Below, piece after piece: positions 19,001-34,000 of a stretch of DNA of 64,000 nucleotides (position 1 is the first letter of the stretch; each line of letters starts with the position of its first letter). A program made the position numbers and the translations under genes. The DNA lies in contig NW_020653391.1 in the NCBI RefSeq assembly GCF_003589595.1, positions 5,269,258 through 5,333,257 of the forward strand. Reading direction: 5' to 3'. Under the pieces are notes generated by a model, which made no database searches, was not told the DNA's origin, and was given only the letters and a program-made list of their open reading frames with translations. Origin of the DNA: Hyposmocoma kahamanoa. Its lineage: Eukaryota; Arthropoda; Insecta; Lepidoptera; Cosmopterigidae.

Positions 19001-22000
19001 GCCATCCCTGAAATTTCTTTTTGCTCAGAAATCTTCTCGTGTGAGCGGAAATCTTTTGGAAAGTTAAATAATTCTCAAAGGATAAGTCACATGCGAATTC
19101 AAGTTCTGCCCGATTTCGTTCCTTGACTGACGAAGAACATTCGGAATCCCACCACGGGGGAGAGGAAATTTTGCTATTTGCAGAGTTTTTCAAAGGGATA
19201 GTTTCATCTGCGGCTGACAGCAAACACGAGATGAACTCTGAATATATAGACAAAACGGTTGAGGGGGTTACTTGAACTGGTTGCATGTTTACAATTTTGC
19301 TGTTCAGGATCAAGGAGTAAATGTCCCAGTCTGCCAGCCTAAGCCTGTATTTAAGTAAGGGAGGGGGGTCTGGTGTGAGGCTAGGTTAGGTTAGTCTCCT
19401 ACTGAAATTAATATAGTTAGGTGATCGCTTCCAAAGGAATTTATCAGAACAAGCCAGGAGGTAGAAGGGGCTAAACTAGGAGAGACTAAGGTTAAGTCAG
19501 GGGCGCTGGCATTTTGAAGGGCGGAAGTTCTGCGTGTAGCGCCATCATTAACTATACATAAATTTGTGCTGTCCAGAAGATCGAGAAAAGCAGAGGATAA
19601 AGAGTCGCAAATGTGAGATCCCCACAGCGAGTGGCGTATATTGAAATCTCCTAAAACAATTAGGGGGGAAGGGAGGGATGAGAGGATCACGGATAGTTCT
19701 GTGATGAGGTCAAGGCTAGGATGGGGAATGTAGACAGGAACGAATGATTTGTTTTGCGCTCTAATAGCGACAACATGAAGGCCTGTGGAGTGTGTGGAGA
19801 TGGAGAGTTGTGTATATATGATGTTCAGCCCACCCATCACTCCTGTCATCCTGAAGGCACGCATAGCCAGGAACACTGAAGATTAGCTTTTGACTGAGTG
19901 TTTGAATCTGTAGCTTTATGGGAGGCAGAACAGAGAAGGCAAGACACAGCATCATCTGGAACGGTGCAGGAGGAGCCATTACAGAGGAGTCACTTTCTGT
20001 GCGAGAAACATGGACCAGAAAGGGTCCAGCATCGTTGTTTGAATATTTCAAGTCAGAGTTACTTTCGTATCCCTCCAAGGTATATGTATGTTGTACTGAC
20101 GCAGACGGCGGGAGTCTTGTCTTTTTAGCGGAGCTATCAATGTCCGCACAAGCAGGGCGCTTGCTCTTTTGACCACTGATGTTGATCTCCATTGAGCTAA
20201 CGGGCGGGGATACAGACAGAGAACGAGGCCCCCTATCAGGGGGCTCCGCCTCGTCACTGGGATCACAGAACATAAGGGAACTTACCTCTATGTTATTTTT
20301 TTACCGCCACCAACACAAAATACGACACAATTTTACACTCTCAGTGAGAAATGAAAGTCGAAAAGCGAAATTCAGTCCGCACACGTGTGTTAACCTTCAC
20401 ATCTTTCAACCGTGACCTCGAATGTCATTTAATTTGTTTGAAAACTATTCTGCCATATCATTACTGTGACAACTGCGCTCCGATTGGCCAGCCCGAATTC
20501 GAAACAATTGACGACACCCGTCAATTGTTTCGAATTTCTCTTTCGAATCACTTCAATCAAACAGTTTAACTTGAGCTTTGCTATAATGGACGAAAATTGC
20601 AAAATTACATATTTAATATTTAATTACCGATGAAATTTGATTCCGTTTGTTTTGTAATTATATGTTTTGCAGTTTTTCTCCACACCAGCGAACGGAACAG
20701 CACGCCATTGTTAGAGATATTATATTTATTACAATAAATACAGAATATTCTTGGAATATACCGGAGACGTACACACAGGTCAGTTGTTGCCGGCTGCCTA
20801 TATTTCAGTCCAAACGAGAGTTGATATTTATAAGTGATGTCACCGATGAGTTACCAGGAGTGTTTGACCCTTATTTCGTCTCTATTTCTGGTTATATACT
20901 CGATGGTTTTAACGTACGAAATGGTACATTTTTATACGTAACGTATACGTAGGAGTATCCTTCTAATATTAAACGACGGCGCACTTGCCCATCTCTGGGC
21001 GCACGACTTGTTTATCCCGTCACTTGATATTATAAAAAAAAAAACATACCAGCATAGTATAAAGGTCGTCCACCCCATTTATTCTTGAGATCAACGACGA
21101 AGTACAACACGGCTTGTATGAAGAGCGCCATAGAGGACGTCACGAGGCAAAAAGAGAGGGACCAGAGGTTCTTGTTGATCGGGATCGGACCGCCGTTCTT
21201 AGAAAACATGCAGAGGGCGCCACCGGTAACGCCCAATATTATAGACCAGAAAACCCATCGCATGATGCGGGCTCTGAAAAAAAAACAACACCATTATTAT
21301 TGTAGTCACGATACACTGTACGTCCAACTGATGGGCACAGGTTTCCTCTAATTGTTAGGATAAAAAAACAGATGCTAACTCGAATTTTGTCGATTTTGCG
21401 ATGCCAAGTTATTCAGGTAATTTATATCAAATTCAAAATAAAGAAACCTTAAATATAAATAAATATTAGACAACATTACATACGTTCTGCCGCCGTTAGT
21501 TGAAACGGCGCAAGTGACAACACTCAAAACCGCGAAAATAATATTGAAAGAAATGAAATTTAAAAAATACCCGCTTTTCTATTGCGGTAACTTCATAGCT
21601 TATCCACCTAGGATAGAATAAAAAATAGTAATAGATCGGCTTTTTTTTACTCATCACGGTATTGCGTCACATACGCCCTTTCAACTAACGGCGTTAGCGT
21701 TGCTCTGATCCCACAGGAGTAGAATACGTTTATTTGAAAGAATACAGTAAATATACAGATCTTAAATTAATTTAGGTACAATGTATTCAACCTGCAAGCA
21801 GGTGTGCAAATGTAATGGAATTTATTGTTTCTTGTGTACAGTTAATTGCATTTTAATATAATGTTAATGAGTATTTGTAAATTAGAAATATTCTTTATTA
21901 CTATAGAAGCAATGTGTATAAAGCCAACTTGTCAATTGTAGTTTAAAAGTACGTCCCAATAGTAATTTAATGTTATTTGGTAAATTATTAAAAATCTTAT

Positions 22001-25000
22001 ACACATAAATTATTTTGTGGCAGCGAGTTTGGTACTGGTTCATAATTTTAGCTCTAGTTGATCGTTGAATTATTTCGCCACGTATTCTGAAATGTTGAGA
22101 GTGAGTCTTGACAAATACACAGACGTCTGTAACATACATGCTGGCAAGAGGAAGTATATTGAGTTTTTTTAACAAGGATTTGCATGTGTCATCTGGTTTA
22201 GCACCGCAAATTGCGCGAATGCATTTCTTTTGTACTACAAACGCCCTACCCACATCTATGGAGCTTCCGCACAGTATTAGCTAAAAAGTAACTAAATCAC
22301 TTCTGTTATAGAAAGTCGGAAACAACGGTGGTACCACAAACTCCCAGACCCCGCGACAGTATACAAAAGTTAGTTTTTATTTTCTACATTGACCGGACAG
22401 AGGACCGTACCCGGGGCCTCAGAGATGGAACACCATGAAAACCTGTGTGCAAGCCACTCGACAACAAAGCCAATGTATATATATATACATATAGCCTCCA
22501 TTTATCAGGTGAACAGGGTGCTAATGAATGTTTAGAATACTTACCGTGCGTGGTTATAGGCCAACATGATCCTTGTGGCATGAGCTCCGACTTGCACGAC
22601 CAGTACACCTGACAGTATGCCCAGCAGACCCTCAGGGTCGTGGGGCACCGTGGTGTCGTACAGCTTGTGGAAGGTGCCGTTTTTGTACAGGTGCGAAGCG
22701 CCTAGGACCACTCTGGAAATAACAATATATTTTTTTTATTTTTTACAATATCATGTGACGGGACGAACAAGTCGTGCGCCTGATTTAAGCTATACGCCTG
22801 TTCATAACAGTTGCAGTGCCACTCAGAGCTTTAAATCGCAAAGATCTGTGGGCCACTGCCACTGCGCCCGACACCCTGAGATATAATTAAGTTGACAAGT
22901 CCCATGTGCCTGTAATTTCACCAATTTGTTTCTCGACCTTGGATTCAAGTCCTTCAGTCGAAATATTATAATAATCGTGTTGTCACAAAGGGTCGACTTC
23001 ACTTAATCGCTCATTAAGTAATCAAAATAAAACTGTTTAATAATTTGTTGGTATTATTTTTATTAATAGAGAATTTGATAATTGTCCTGTCTGTTATTGT
23101 TATAAGTTTTTGTTAAGTTCTCAACCTTGTTGTTGTGTTTGTATCTTTTTTGAGTGACAAAGTTTGGTCATCGAAATCAGCACTTAAATTAATATTTAGG
23201 TACCTACAGCACAAATAAAACCTCGCGCCATTACTACTTTATTTATCCTTAGTGAAAACTTGTTTTGTATCCCTGACCTCTCACTTTGACAGTGACGTCA
23301 TGATATTTCTTTGTTTACAAAAAAAGACTTCTAGGTCAGAGTACTTATATTTACCTATCAATGTAACTAGCAATGCCTCCAGTGCAGTTTGCGACGGTAT
23401 GATCGCCAAGGGCAGAACGGTGGAGCCCCCCGGGACCAAGATAGCCGCGGGGACAGCCCGGAGCGGGCACCAGTAGGCTTACGCAAACCTGGACGGCTAC
23501 CAGGGCGATAGTCACCACCCACTGTTGCCATCCGGCTGCTATGTCACGGAAGAGAGAACGACCTGTAGAAGATAATTGACGGTATGGTTAGAAGTCAAGA
23601 TTTGATTCGATATTTTCGATAATCACCATGTAACAAGATTTTCAAAAAGGCTCTGTTTCTGGTTGGGCAGTACTGGTTTCTAGTTAATTGAGCAGCAAGT
23701 ATGTAGACAAAGAGTAGCCATAGGTACTCCTGAAACAGCTTTTGTGGCTGTCACAGTGGTATTTACTAGAGATGAAACGGATATCCGGTAACTATCCGGT
23801 TTCCGGCCTATTACTATCCGGCCGGATACCGGATAGTAGAATAATATCCGGCCCGATACCGAATGTTTAAGACTGAAAAAAATTCATAATCAATATGCCA
23901 AATAAATTTATTTATTGATTAACGAGGCTAAAATTATATTAGTAATAGGATCAACAACAACTACAGGATCATTGACAATCTGTTAATTACTTGTAACGTT
24001 ACAGATAACGTTATCTAACTTGTAAAGTTAATTTAATATTAAAGTAAATTTAGTATTCAAATTTCAATAAAGGCAAATTATGGTGGATGACGACCAGTTT
24101 TTTTGCATTAAGTAGTAAAAGTCGATTCTATTTATTTTCATAGATCAGCTTCAGGGGACAGTTTTTCACTATATACTCTTGCAAACTTTGTTAAATTTTA
24201 AGTACTACTTGTTATTGCCAGACGACCAAATGAAAGGATCGCGATCACAATCGATTTGAATTGTCTTGAAATAATAATCGATCTTCTGTTTTCGTATACG
24301 AGTATACAATGTGTACCTACAATAATGAAACATGTAAATAGATTTAAAAATATTTTCTTTTCGGAAAATCTGGTATGAAGCTTAGATTAGGAAGAAGGCT
24401 TAGATTAGTTAGATCTCAAACAAATTAATGGAATCAAATTGAAACAAATTAGTAAAATTAGTAACTTATAACATAAAATAGTAACAACCTCTCAGGACTA
24501 TATTACTAACATCATAAACAACAACTTCTGTTCCATGACTTTACAAAACACAGTAAATTTACCAAAAATAAACTTTCAAGTTTTTATTGTACTTTCTGAC
24601 ACTGTTTAGATCTGACTTTGCTTTTATATATGTCTATTTACGTATTAATTATAATTTATAGTAACAGTCAATGTAATATGTAGCAGTATTTATATATTTT
24701 TATTTTGCGTTTATTGCTGGCGTCGAGCTCTACGGGCTTACTGAAAACCTGCGCTGTGGTACGTTACGTTACAGCAGCACATGCTGAGTTAAGTCCCGTG
24801 TTGGCATGACGCTGCAACACAGACCATACCAGACTATCTACTTTGTATGTTTACTTTAATTCTAATTGTAATTATATGTCAAATAAGTTTTTGTACTTTA
24901 ACTGTTTTTGTGTGGTTGAATTATGTGAATAAAAGCATGTCTATGTTTACTAGTAAGGTAGTAAGTTTTAAATGTGAAAGGGTCATCCCAACGATCGTCA

Positions 25001-28000
25001 ACCCCGCTCCTCCATTTTGGATTGGACTGGACTATGGAAAAAATATATTGAACTATAGTCTATGGGAAAATAAAGGAATGCATGACGTGTTTGCGATTTT
25101 GCGTATAAATTTCATTGTTAAGTATGTCTGGGAAATAGATTTGTTATTTTGCGAATTTTCATTAGCATGGAGTGTACCTGGTGTTATATTCTGGCTTGTC
25201 CTCATGAAGAAGCACTCCACAGCCCCCACGATGAAGTACATGGCGGCCAAGCGCTGGAGCACTCCGGGTAGACGTACGTTCGTCCAGGAGACTTGCACTG
25301 CGCCCAGAATTATGCCTATCAGAGCCATGAATAGGGCACGGCGGGCCACCTGGATAACCAAAAAATTAATGTATAAGAATTTATTAAATAATTTTTTCTA
25401 CCTCTATACTTTCTGTCAGAAAAGCGGTTTTTTTAGAAATTGTCTATCGTACTCGCTACTGAACTGAAAAACTTCATAATGAATAAATTTTAAGCAATCT
25501 CATATAAATACACACGATTAAAATTATTTTTAAGCATGCCTCGTCAGCCGTGGCCATGGAATATGTAAACATACCTAAAACATTTCGGGATGTGTCATAC
25601 GAAATGTCATTTTAGAAATTCGGTAATCAAAATTTAAGGTTGCCTCATTGACCTACTAACAAATGGACGTCGGGTTCGCGCTAAAAAGTGTCCGCACCTA
25701 TAGGGCGTTAAAATCGCATACAAAGCGTCAATCGCGCAACAGTCTTCGTTTGTTCGACTGACAGCGCGGTTGTCAATCATGTAGTACTATATAATAATAA
25801 CTTGTAAAAATTACTGCAGTAAAGTGTAAAAACAGGATTTTGTATCATATTTTCACTAAACAAATATATCGTGTTATCATAATTTTCATTTAAAAGTGTT
25901 ATTTGGTACAGTTTTAAAGTATTTAATTTACATATAAATTAATTTTAAATATAAACTGGAAAAGCAAACAAAATAATCAAATAGCTAACTGTCCTTTTTC
26001 TACACATTGCATGCGCAAAGGATGGAAAGAGACCCATTACATCAATTTCAAGAAGCCTAAATACACTTATTCGTCATTTTCAATTGATCGAACTATAAGC
26101 GATTGAAATATTTGGAACAAAGAAACTATAGAGTTGAGTTGATTTTAACCTTATTTTTAAAATGACTTTTTATTAAACGTTAGCAATAACTAACAAAATA
26201 TTGTTGTACTCGTCTTACTGCTTGCGATTACCTATCAGAAGTCAGAAAATACATTTGCCCGAAATAACGTTAGCTCGAATTTTATATTTAATAATGTCAA
26301 TGTAATGTTTAATTTTTAATAATGTCAAATGTATTTTTTTAGCTAAACAAAAGCTAATTTTGGCTTTATGTTCTCACAAAGCCAAAATTAGCTTTTGTTT
26401 TGTTGCATCAAAATTACTTGAAAGCGTAACGGTTTTATTATAAATCGGTTTTCGGAATTACGGATATTTGAGTTTACGTTTAGTTGTAATATCGGTACAT
26501 TTCTTATTATATATATTCTTATATCTTATTATATATATAGGCTTATTTTCATATATTTTGTAGTAATATTTTTAGTAATAATTGTATGTATGTATCTGCA
26601 CAACTCTTTATTTCTTTAATTGAATTTGTACAAAATTCGACATAATAATATATATATAAATTAATTAATATTTACGAGAAAGGCTATTCCATTACTCTTA
26701 TGTTCAAGTGTTATTCAGTCGAAGCTAACTATGGTGCATTTTGTTAAGTTTCCAGTAGAAGCTGAATATGGTGCTTTTGAGCCCTTGAATTGTTGCATAC
26801 AAAATTAGGTAGTACTGCAATGACGTTACAATTTAAATTAAAGGATTTAGTTTTTATATTTCCTTACATGTCACTACGTTTGTGTAGGTTAACTTCGGAC
26901 ATTTTTTAGTGGTTTTTGTTTTAGACCCGATGTCCATTTGTTTGTAGGTCAATGAGTTGCCTAGAAAAAATTGCTACTTGGCAATAAGGCCGCCTGTTGT
27001 ACATTGACTTACTCTGCTGCTTCATTACTGTGTTGTGTTGTCATTGTAATTTTAATGTGCACATTAAAATATAGAAATGAAATAAAGAATATTTCATTTA
27101 TTAAAATACGAAAAACTTCATCTCATATGTTGAACAAATAAATAATTCTTTAGAAAATTGACAATTTCGTTGCGGGGATTTGGTTAAAATTTGTAAAGTT
27201 ACAGTACCTGATAAAATGCAGTGCATCGTGGTAGTGAAGTGCGAAGTCTGGCGTTTAGGGACAGCACTAGCGCCTCGCCCATCGCGAATGCGAACCAAGG
27301 GAACACGACGTCGGCCACGGTGATGCCGTTCCACGTTGAGTGCGAGAATATGTCGTAGCCGCCGCCGCCGGCGTTTACAAAAATCTATAAAACAATTATT
27401 TATAGCGTAGGTCCCCAAGTTTTTTGTCACACCACCACAAAAAGTAATTGAAATAAAATTTATATATATGTATATAATATATATACACATATATATATAA
27501 AGCTAATATGAAAAATATATATTTCATTTTAGCTTAACACAAAAAAACCACAAGAAAAAAAAAATACATATAATGTAGTGCAGTTATATAGATAATTCAG
27601 CTTTTTTCAAATGCGGTAGCAAACCCTGGACAGCGTCAACGCCCCCGAAATGCTTCCGAGGCCACTACCACCTAGAACTTCTGCGCCCATTGGGCGCTAG
27701 GGAAACTATTTTGGGAAACTATAATTGTACTTAAAGGGTTATCTAGGATATCGTCCTATATTTTCACTAGCATTAGAACTCCTTGAGAAAGACAACAGGC
27801 ACATAATTTTACGTCACTGCTGTAGTGGCAGGGCTCCTCTGATTTACAGCTCTGCGTGGCACCGCAATCGTTATGTGGCTTACCACAACTTACCACACGC
27901 AAAATAGGCGCCTTGACGTCGAGTTGCGGATACCAGCCCGTTGCACCAAGTACCAAGTACCACAACTTTGTTATCTCGTCATTAGATGTTTAAAAAAATA

Positions 28001-31000
28001 TATAACTCATACTGAGTTGCTACACTTTTATACGGAGTGTGTGTGTGATACAAGGAAACTGTCTTATGACTTATTAAGTCTTTTTTTGTAAAAACAATTT
28101 GGTAAAGTCAATTTTTTGGTCAAGCGTGAGTGGTACCTAAAAACTAATAAAATTAATCAATTTCTTTTATGCTGATCGACTCAGTTTCATAACGGTATCA
28201 AAAAAATGGGGACAGTCAAAGTTGGTCAAATATCATAAAATGTTTTTCGTACAAAATTAATAAAATTGACTATTTTCTTTTAATTAAATTTTTATTAAAT
28301 TGATATTCAATAATTTTTTGTGAAATTACTCCACTAGTTTGTTATAATTATTAATACAAAGATCGAACACTCAGAAAAAATTCCTTCGATCCGGTCGGAT
28401 TCGAACCGACGTCTTCTTGCATACCGTGTCAGACGCTATACCAACTAAGCCACGGAACGAACCAACGGACCTCACGAATTTTTCTATGTGCTTGCGTCGT
28501 GTCTTTGTATTTGGTTTTTCAATGACTTTTTAGGCGTATTTTCTTTTAATTCAAATACAATCAGTTTCTTATAAGTATGATTTCATTGTATCGGAAGAAA
28601 TAAATCGTGACAGCAGAAGTCGGTCAAATTTAATAAAATGATTTTTTCTAAAATGTAAGCTCGCGTTGAAATAGGTCGCCTTAATTTGAAATTTACCGTG
28701 AGCTTTTCGGTAAAGGAAAACTGAAAACGGATGAAACCTGCACGTCGAAGGTTCACAACAATCGGAAACGTATGAAATCACCAACCTCGCCTGAGACACC
28801 CAGCAGTGGGCCATGTAAACGTGTTGATGATGATGATCTCAACAATGGGGAAATTGCAAATACGTACCATGAGCGCAATACAGAACCCTCTGAATATGTC
28901 AAGTGAACGCAGCCGCGAGCGAGTAGGGGGACGTGGTACGCTAACTTCTGTCGTAAGCACTCGTGTTTCTGAACCCAGCTCGTTGTCTTCTCTATAATAA
29001 AACACTTTGTTTTTGGTAAAAATTATATAAATTTTTTTGCAGGCTCCTTAAAGCCATACACATATCGTTGACATAAAATCATATGTATACCTCAGAGTGT
29101 TCTTTTTTTAAATGGGACAGTATGGGGAAATCAGAAACCATAGAAGATACAAGGAAACTCTCTTAGGAACCATTAAGTCATTTTAATGTAAAATCTATAT
29201 TAAAATAATTTTAATATAGTCACTGTTTTGGTCAAGCGTTGTCGTCCATAAAAATGAATAAAATTGATCAAAATTTTTTTGTACTAATCGATTCAGTTTC
29301 ATGAAGGGATCATTTCATTACATGGGACGAAAAATCGGGACAGCCGAAGTTGGTCAAATTTCATAAAATATTTTTCATGCAAAATGAATAAAATTTAGTA
29401 TTTTTTACTGCTAATAGACTTGTTTCTAGATATGGTCAGCACCTTATTAACTGTCTTGTATATTTACCTGGCAAAATAATTTGCAATAAATCTACCCGCA
29501 GCCAATCTCTTTCCAATCCCTTTGACCACGTACCACATTGTGGCCATGGCCAAGAGAACGACTACAGTGGTCAAAATGGGCAAATACGCCGCGTCGGGCT
29601 CGGCCGTCATCTTTGGCAAACATTCATTATTTGTAACTTCCGTGACATTGAGCTTGTATTGGCCGAATTCGCCAAACCAGTACGTGCCTGTTGACAAAAC
29701 AATAATAAAATTAATAATGTTTGCGGAATGTGAATGCCTCTACCATGAGCACAGTTCGAAGTGATAATAATAGTGATAATTATCATTGATAAATTATTGT
29801 GACAATTATCATTGACAAATTATCGTGATAATTATCACTGACAAATTATCGTGATTATTATAAATGATAATATAATTATAGTGATAATTAATTAAGATAC
29901 TTATCATTGGTAATTATCACGATACTTATATTATCAATAGTAATTATCGTGATAATTATTGTGATTAAAGTGTACCTAATTTTGATATTTATAATATTAA
30001 TTAGAACAACAAAATGCTGCCTTGTGTTTGTATCAAAGACGTATTCAAACGTGTCAAATGTCAACTTAAAAAAATGTGGTTGGCATGTGGACGGCAGGTC
30101 CAAAGTCTTATTACAGGGACATATAGCTTTCTGTGACAGGGTTAATGCGATTCCGAGTCGATAAGAGTGGTGACTTCGTAAGAGTACCTTAAATATATCC
30201 AGGTTTGGCGCGTTTTGAAAGATCTGGAGAAAAGGAGGAAACAAACATGAGTGTGCTAGGATTATAGCTTTAGACACCTAGTTCATTATTAAATTACTGT
30301 TATTGGCTAAAATGTAAGGTGAAAGACAGCCAGATGGTAAGTTATTCACTCTTTCCAGCTCAACGTTGCCATTCAATACAATGTTTTTACAAAGCACATA
30401 ACACGAGCTGTAATTACGAGAAAAATCAGTGTTGTAAACTGCAACAATGAACTGGAACGACAACCCACTACCACTAGGTAGTTGAAATGGCTTACAGGTT
30501 AGCCGGCTGAAAAAAAACTTGTAAGTATTAATGTCGTCCTTGATTTATTTTACCCGACTGCGGGAGGGTTATGTCTTTCGAGTGTATGTCTGTATGTCTA
30601 TTTCTATGTTTCCCTATACAGCTTAAATGGCTTGATGGATTTTGACATGACCCATATGAGGTGTCGTTAGATTCGTCTATCATAGGTTATAAAAAAATAA
30701 ATAATCAAAATAATGAGATAGTTAAATATAAAATAAATATAAGTAGTAGAGGGATAGTTAAATTTTTTATCGTTCCAGCTAAATATTTTTGTAGTCAAGG
30801 TTTTGTTTTTTAAATAATTTTTAAACTTGTTTTTATTTGCGATTTGCAGTGAAATGTAGTTTTATATACTCCGCCACTGCTTCTGTGATGTCGATGAAGT
30901 AATGTTCTTTTTTTATATACGAGTAAAATACGAATAAAACACACACACCGGAGTTTTAGTTATTTATACATATTTAGCGGAACAAAAACAAAATGAGAAT

Positions 31001-34000
31001 ATAAAACAGTAATATTTATTTATTATTTATTGCTACTTTATACCTAATTCTTATATATTTAAATAAATAAGAATTAGATATAAAGTAGCAATTAAATTAA
31101 CATCTTTTAACATCGACTTAGTACAGCCTGTTTGCGTGTGTTTTTGAGTTTGAGTTTTGAGTTTTGTGTAGGTATATTTTTTATGGACATTTTATTTTGC
31201 GTAGTTCATACAACTACGCTTAAATTACATCACAGTTACTAACTGTGAATATAACTGTGATGTAATTAAGACCATATAAATATATAAGTGAAGATAAGTA
31301 AAGATTTATAAAATATTTATATTTTTCAAAAAGAGATTAACAGCCCACGTTATGAATAATTTCTCACTTTGACTGTTTGTATTTCTATATGTAATTGCTA
31401 TTCAAGTGTTACCATGACAATCGATATGCAATACTTGATTAAGACCTTGTTTTTGTGTTTTTTCCTATTATACTAGAACACCAAATTTGAATGAAAAAAA
31501 ATATGAGTATTCTGTCAATACGTCATACCACAGCATTCTCTGTTGAAACTTTATGATACCTTATAATTCTCTTATAAATTTGTATTCTTTTGTGAAAAAT
31601 ATAACACGGAATAGAAAACTCATTCTACAGCGAAAATGCGGCTTACATTATGACAACGATAGTGTAAACCGCATTATGATAATATTTGTAACTGTATTTA
31701 ACCCATATCTGTAACTATTTAGTTGTGTTAATATGTACCAGACACGCATGAAACAGCGCCAATGACTCACAATTCGAAGTATAATGATCAGTCATGCAGG
31801 TCAGATGGCACAAATTTGTTTCACCTAGTTCATGAATTGTATAAACATATTTAATAGCTGGATATTGCATAGAAATCCACAATTTTTCTGATGTTCCAGT
31901 TTTTGATTGTAAGTTGATTCTTCTAGCAGGCGTAGCATGAGCACATAAAATATATACCAGACACTATGTTACTTATAAGGCAGGGGTTCCCAAAGTGTGA
32001 AAGCACCATGCAGTACGCCGTAGAAAGTAAAGGGGGCGCCGTGAGGCTGTGACCCCGAAACCTTAATTATTGGCAGGCACAAATTAAATAATTAAAAGAT
32101 ATCCTCCACTCTGTATGGGATTTTGGCTAGTCTGTGGACAAGCAAGCACCATGAGTGTAACTATGATGTTAATATAATAGCGCTTACTATGCGGAAGACG
32201 AAGAAATACTTATTTCTTTCGACTGTACCTATCTATTACGATAATATATTACAACAATATAATATGAATTATAATATAAGGAATTAATATTTATAATAAA
32301 CCCTTTGACGACCTCCGTGATTGAGTGGCTTGCATATCGGTTTTCATGGTGTCGCCGTTTCTGTTTCCGGGTTCTATTTCCGATCGGGTCAATGTAGAAA
32401 AACTAACTCTCCTATCCTATCGGGTCTGGGTATTTGTGGTACCGTCGTTGTTTCGATTTCTATAACACAACATATGTGATGTCTATTATTTATTTACTTG
32501 TAAGGAATTAATTCCTATAATAGACTCTTTCGTTCGGCGCCATAAAAATATAGATTTCTTTTTTCACATTTAAGTAGTTGGTTCTATTTTCAGATGATGC
32601 AAACTTTTTATTAGTCTGAATGCAGTCTTAGTCACTGTTAAAACTAAAAAAAGTTTTCATGAAGCAAACTTTCCTGCCTACAATATTTAAAGACTTTTTC
32701 TCCATGTCCCACAGTTGTATATCTTCTCCAAAGGACACTTGCATATCTTCTTCAAGCTGTCAATTCTCTCTCAAAAATGACAGACTAAAGCTATAGTACG
32801 CCACTTTATTTACATGACGGATGCGATATGTAGATTAGTGTCTACATATCGAACCCGTCATGGAAGAATGGCATAAGTGGAGTTACTTCAAAAACATTTA
32901 TTGCTCCATTTGATACAGAAAAATATAACCCACATCCTCTCCAATTCTTCTCTGTTGACTAATATTGTAGATAGAGTTACAAGAATTGGAGAAGATGTGG
33001 GTTGTATTTTTCTGTATCTAATGGAGTAATAAACATGTTCGACGTAACTCCACTTTTGCCATTCGTCAATGAGGGGTGCAATATATCCTTTCACAAATTT
33101 TATCTACACTCTCAGACACATAATTCGAGCTACCTTGCATTTTTATTTTTAAAGGGTTAGAATATAAAAATATTGTTATTAACCACAGAAAAGGTTTCTT
33201 CCGGTTTTACAAATTCATACATATTTCCAGCAAGGACTTAAGGAAATGACGTTTAGTACTACTTTCAAAATTGCATAGTAGTTTTTGAACAATGGAACAT
33301 TAAGCTCAGGGCATTTAATAATGAAAATGCAAGGTGGCTCGAATTACACAGGGTGTAATCATTGAGAGTGCCCAGGTGATTATTCCGTAAATATGTATTA
33401 AAAATTAAAAATATATCAAAAACTTTAAACAGATATCGACTTTATCTAATGAGTAAAACGATGTCAATTTGAAAATAAAACAAGAAACATCAAAAAAAAA
33501 GTTAAATGCTCCAATACATTCAATATTTATTTGACATTTGTAGAAATACTTTAGTTGGCCTACTTTAAGAGATAATAATAAGTTTACAGAAAACAAAAGT
33601 GCTATAAATAGAGTAATAACACTGTCTTTTAATTGAATAAAAACAAAGCTGTTTATTTTTAAGTAAGAACAAAATTTTGTAAAGCAGTTGTTTGAAACTA
33701 AAATCTCGCTACGAAAGTCATATTAAGGCCGCGGCCGCACTACTAAGGCGAGTGCGACGTGACGGCGATTTCGTGAAAACAAACTCATATAAACACTTAG
33801 AATAATAACGCATAGAATTATAGTTTCATATCAAACGAACTGTCACAAGTGAGGCAAAAATCAAATTCATGTAGGCTAGTTTTAGTAGTAGATTAATATT
33901 CGGTTTTAGTAAATATTTATATAAAAATACAAGTTGAAACGCGTTACTTCCTTGTGGAAAGTGATGTTAGTATCTATTTTATGTTTGTCTGACGTATTTT

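Larger units (their letters stand above)
16862..20273 (-). mobile_element. Decayed I-like non-LTR retrotransposon in HGSNAT intron 8
   Basis: On the same strand as HGSNAT. In order from the 5' side (high coordinates): start of ORF1 (about 20200), endonuclease, reverse transcriptase, RNase H, 3' end near 16862. ORF1 is cut short and runs into the endonuclease; the reverse transcriptase has an internal deletion and several frameshifts. The presence of RNase H after the reverse transcriptase points to the I/LOA/R1 group. I could not define target duplications. Confidence 0.8.

Noticed and set aside
24847..25467. 206-codon + frame
   Set aside because: It is the opposite strand of HGSNAT exon 5 with AT-rich intron sequence on both sides.
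27101..27490. 129-codon - frame
   Set aside because: Overlaps HGSNAT exon 4 in a wrong frame; the exon frame carries the conserved family motifs.
28383..28457. tRNA-like sequence with good A and B boxes on -
   Set aside because: The acceptor stem does not pair and a SINE-C body follows; other copies of the same body exist. It is a SINE head, not a tRNA gene.
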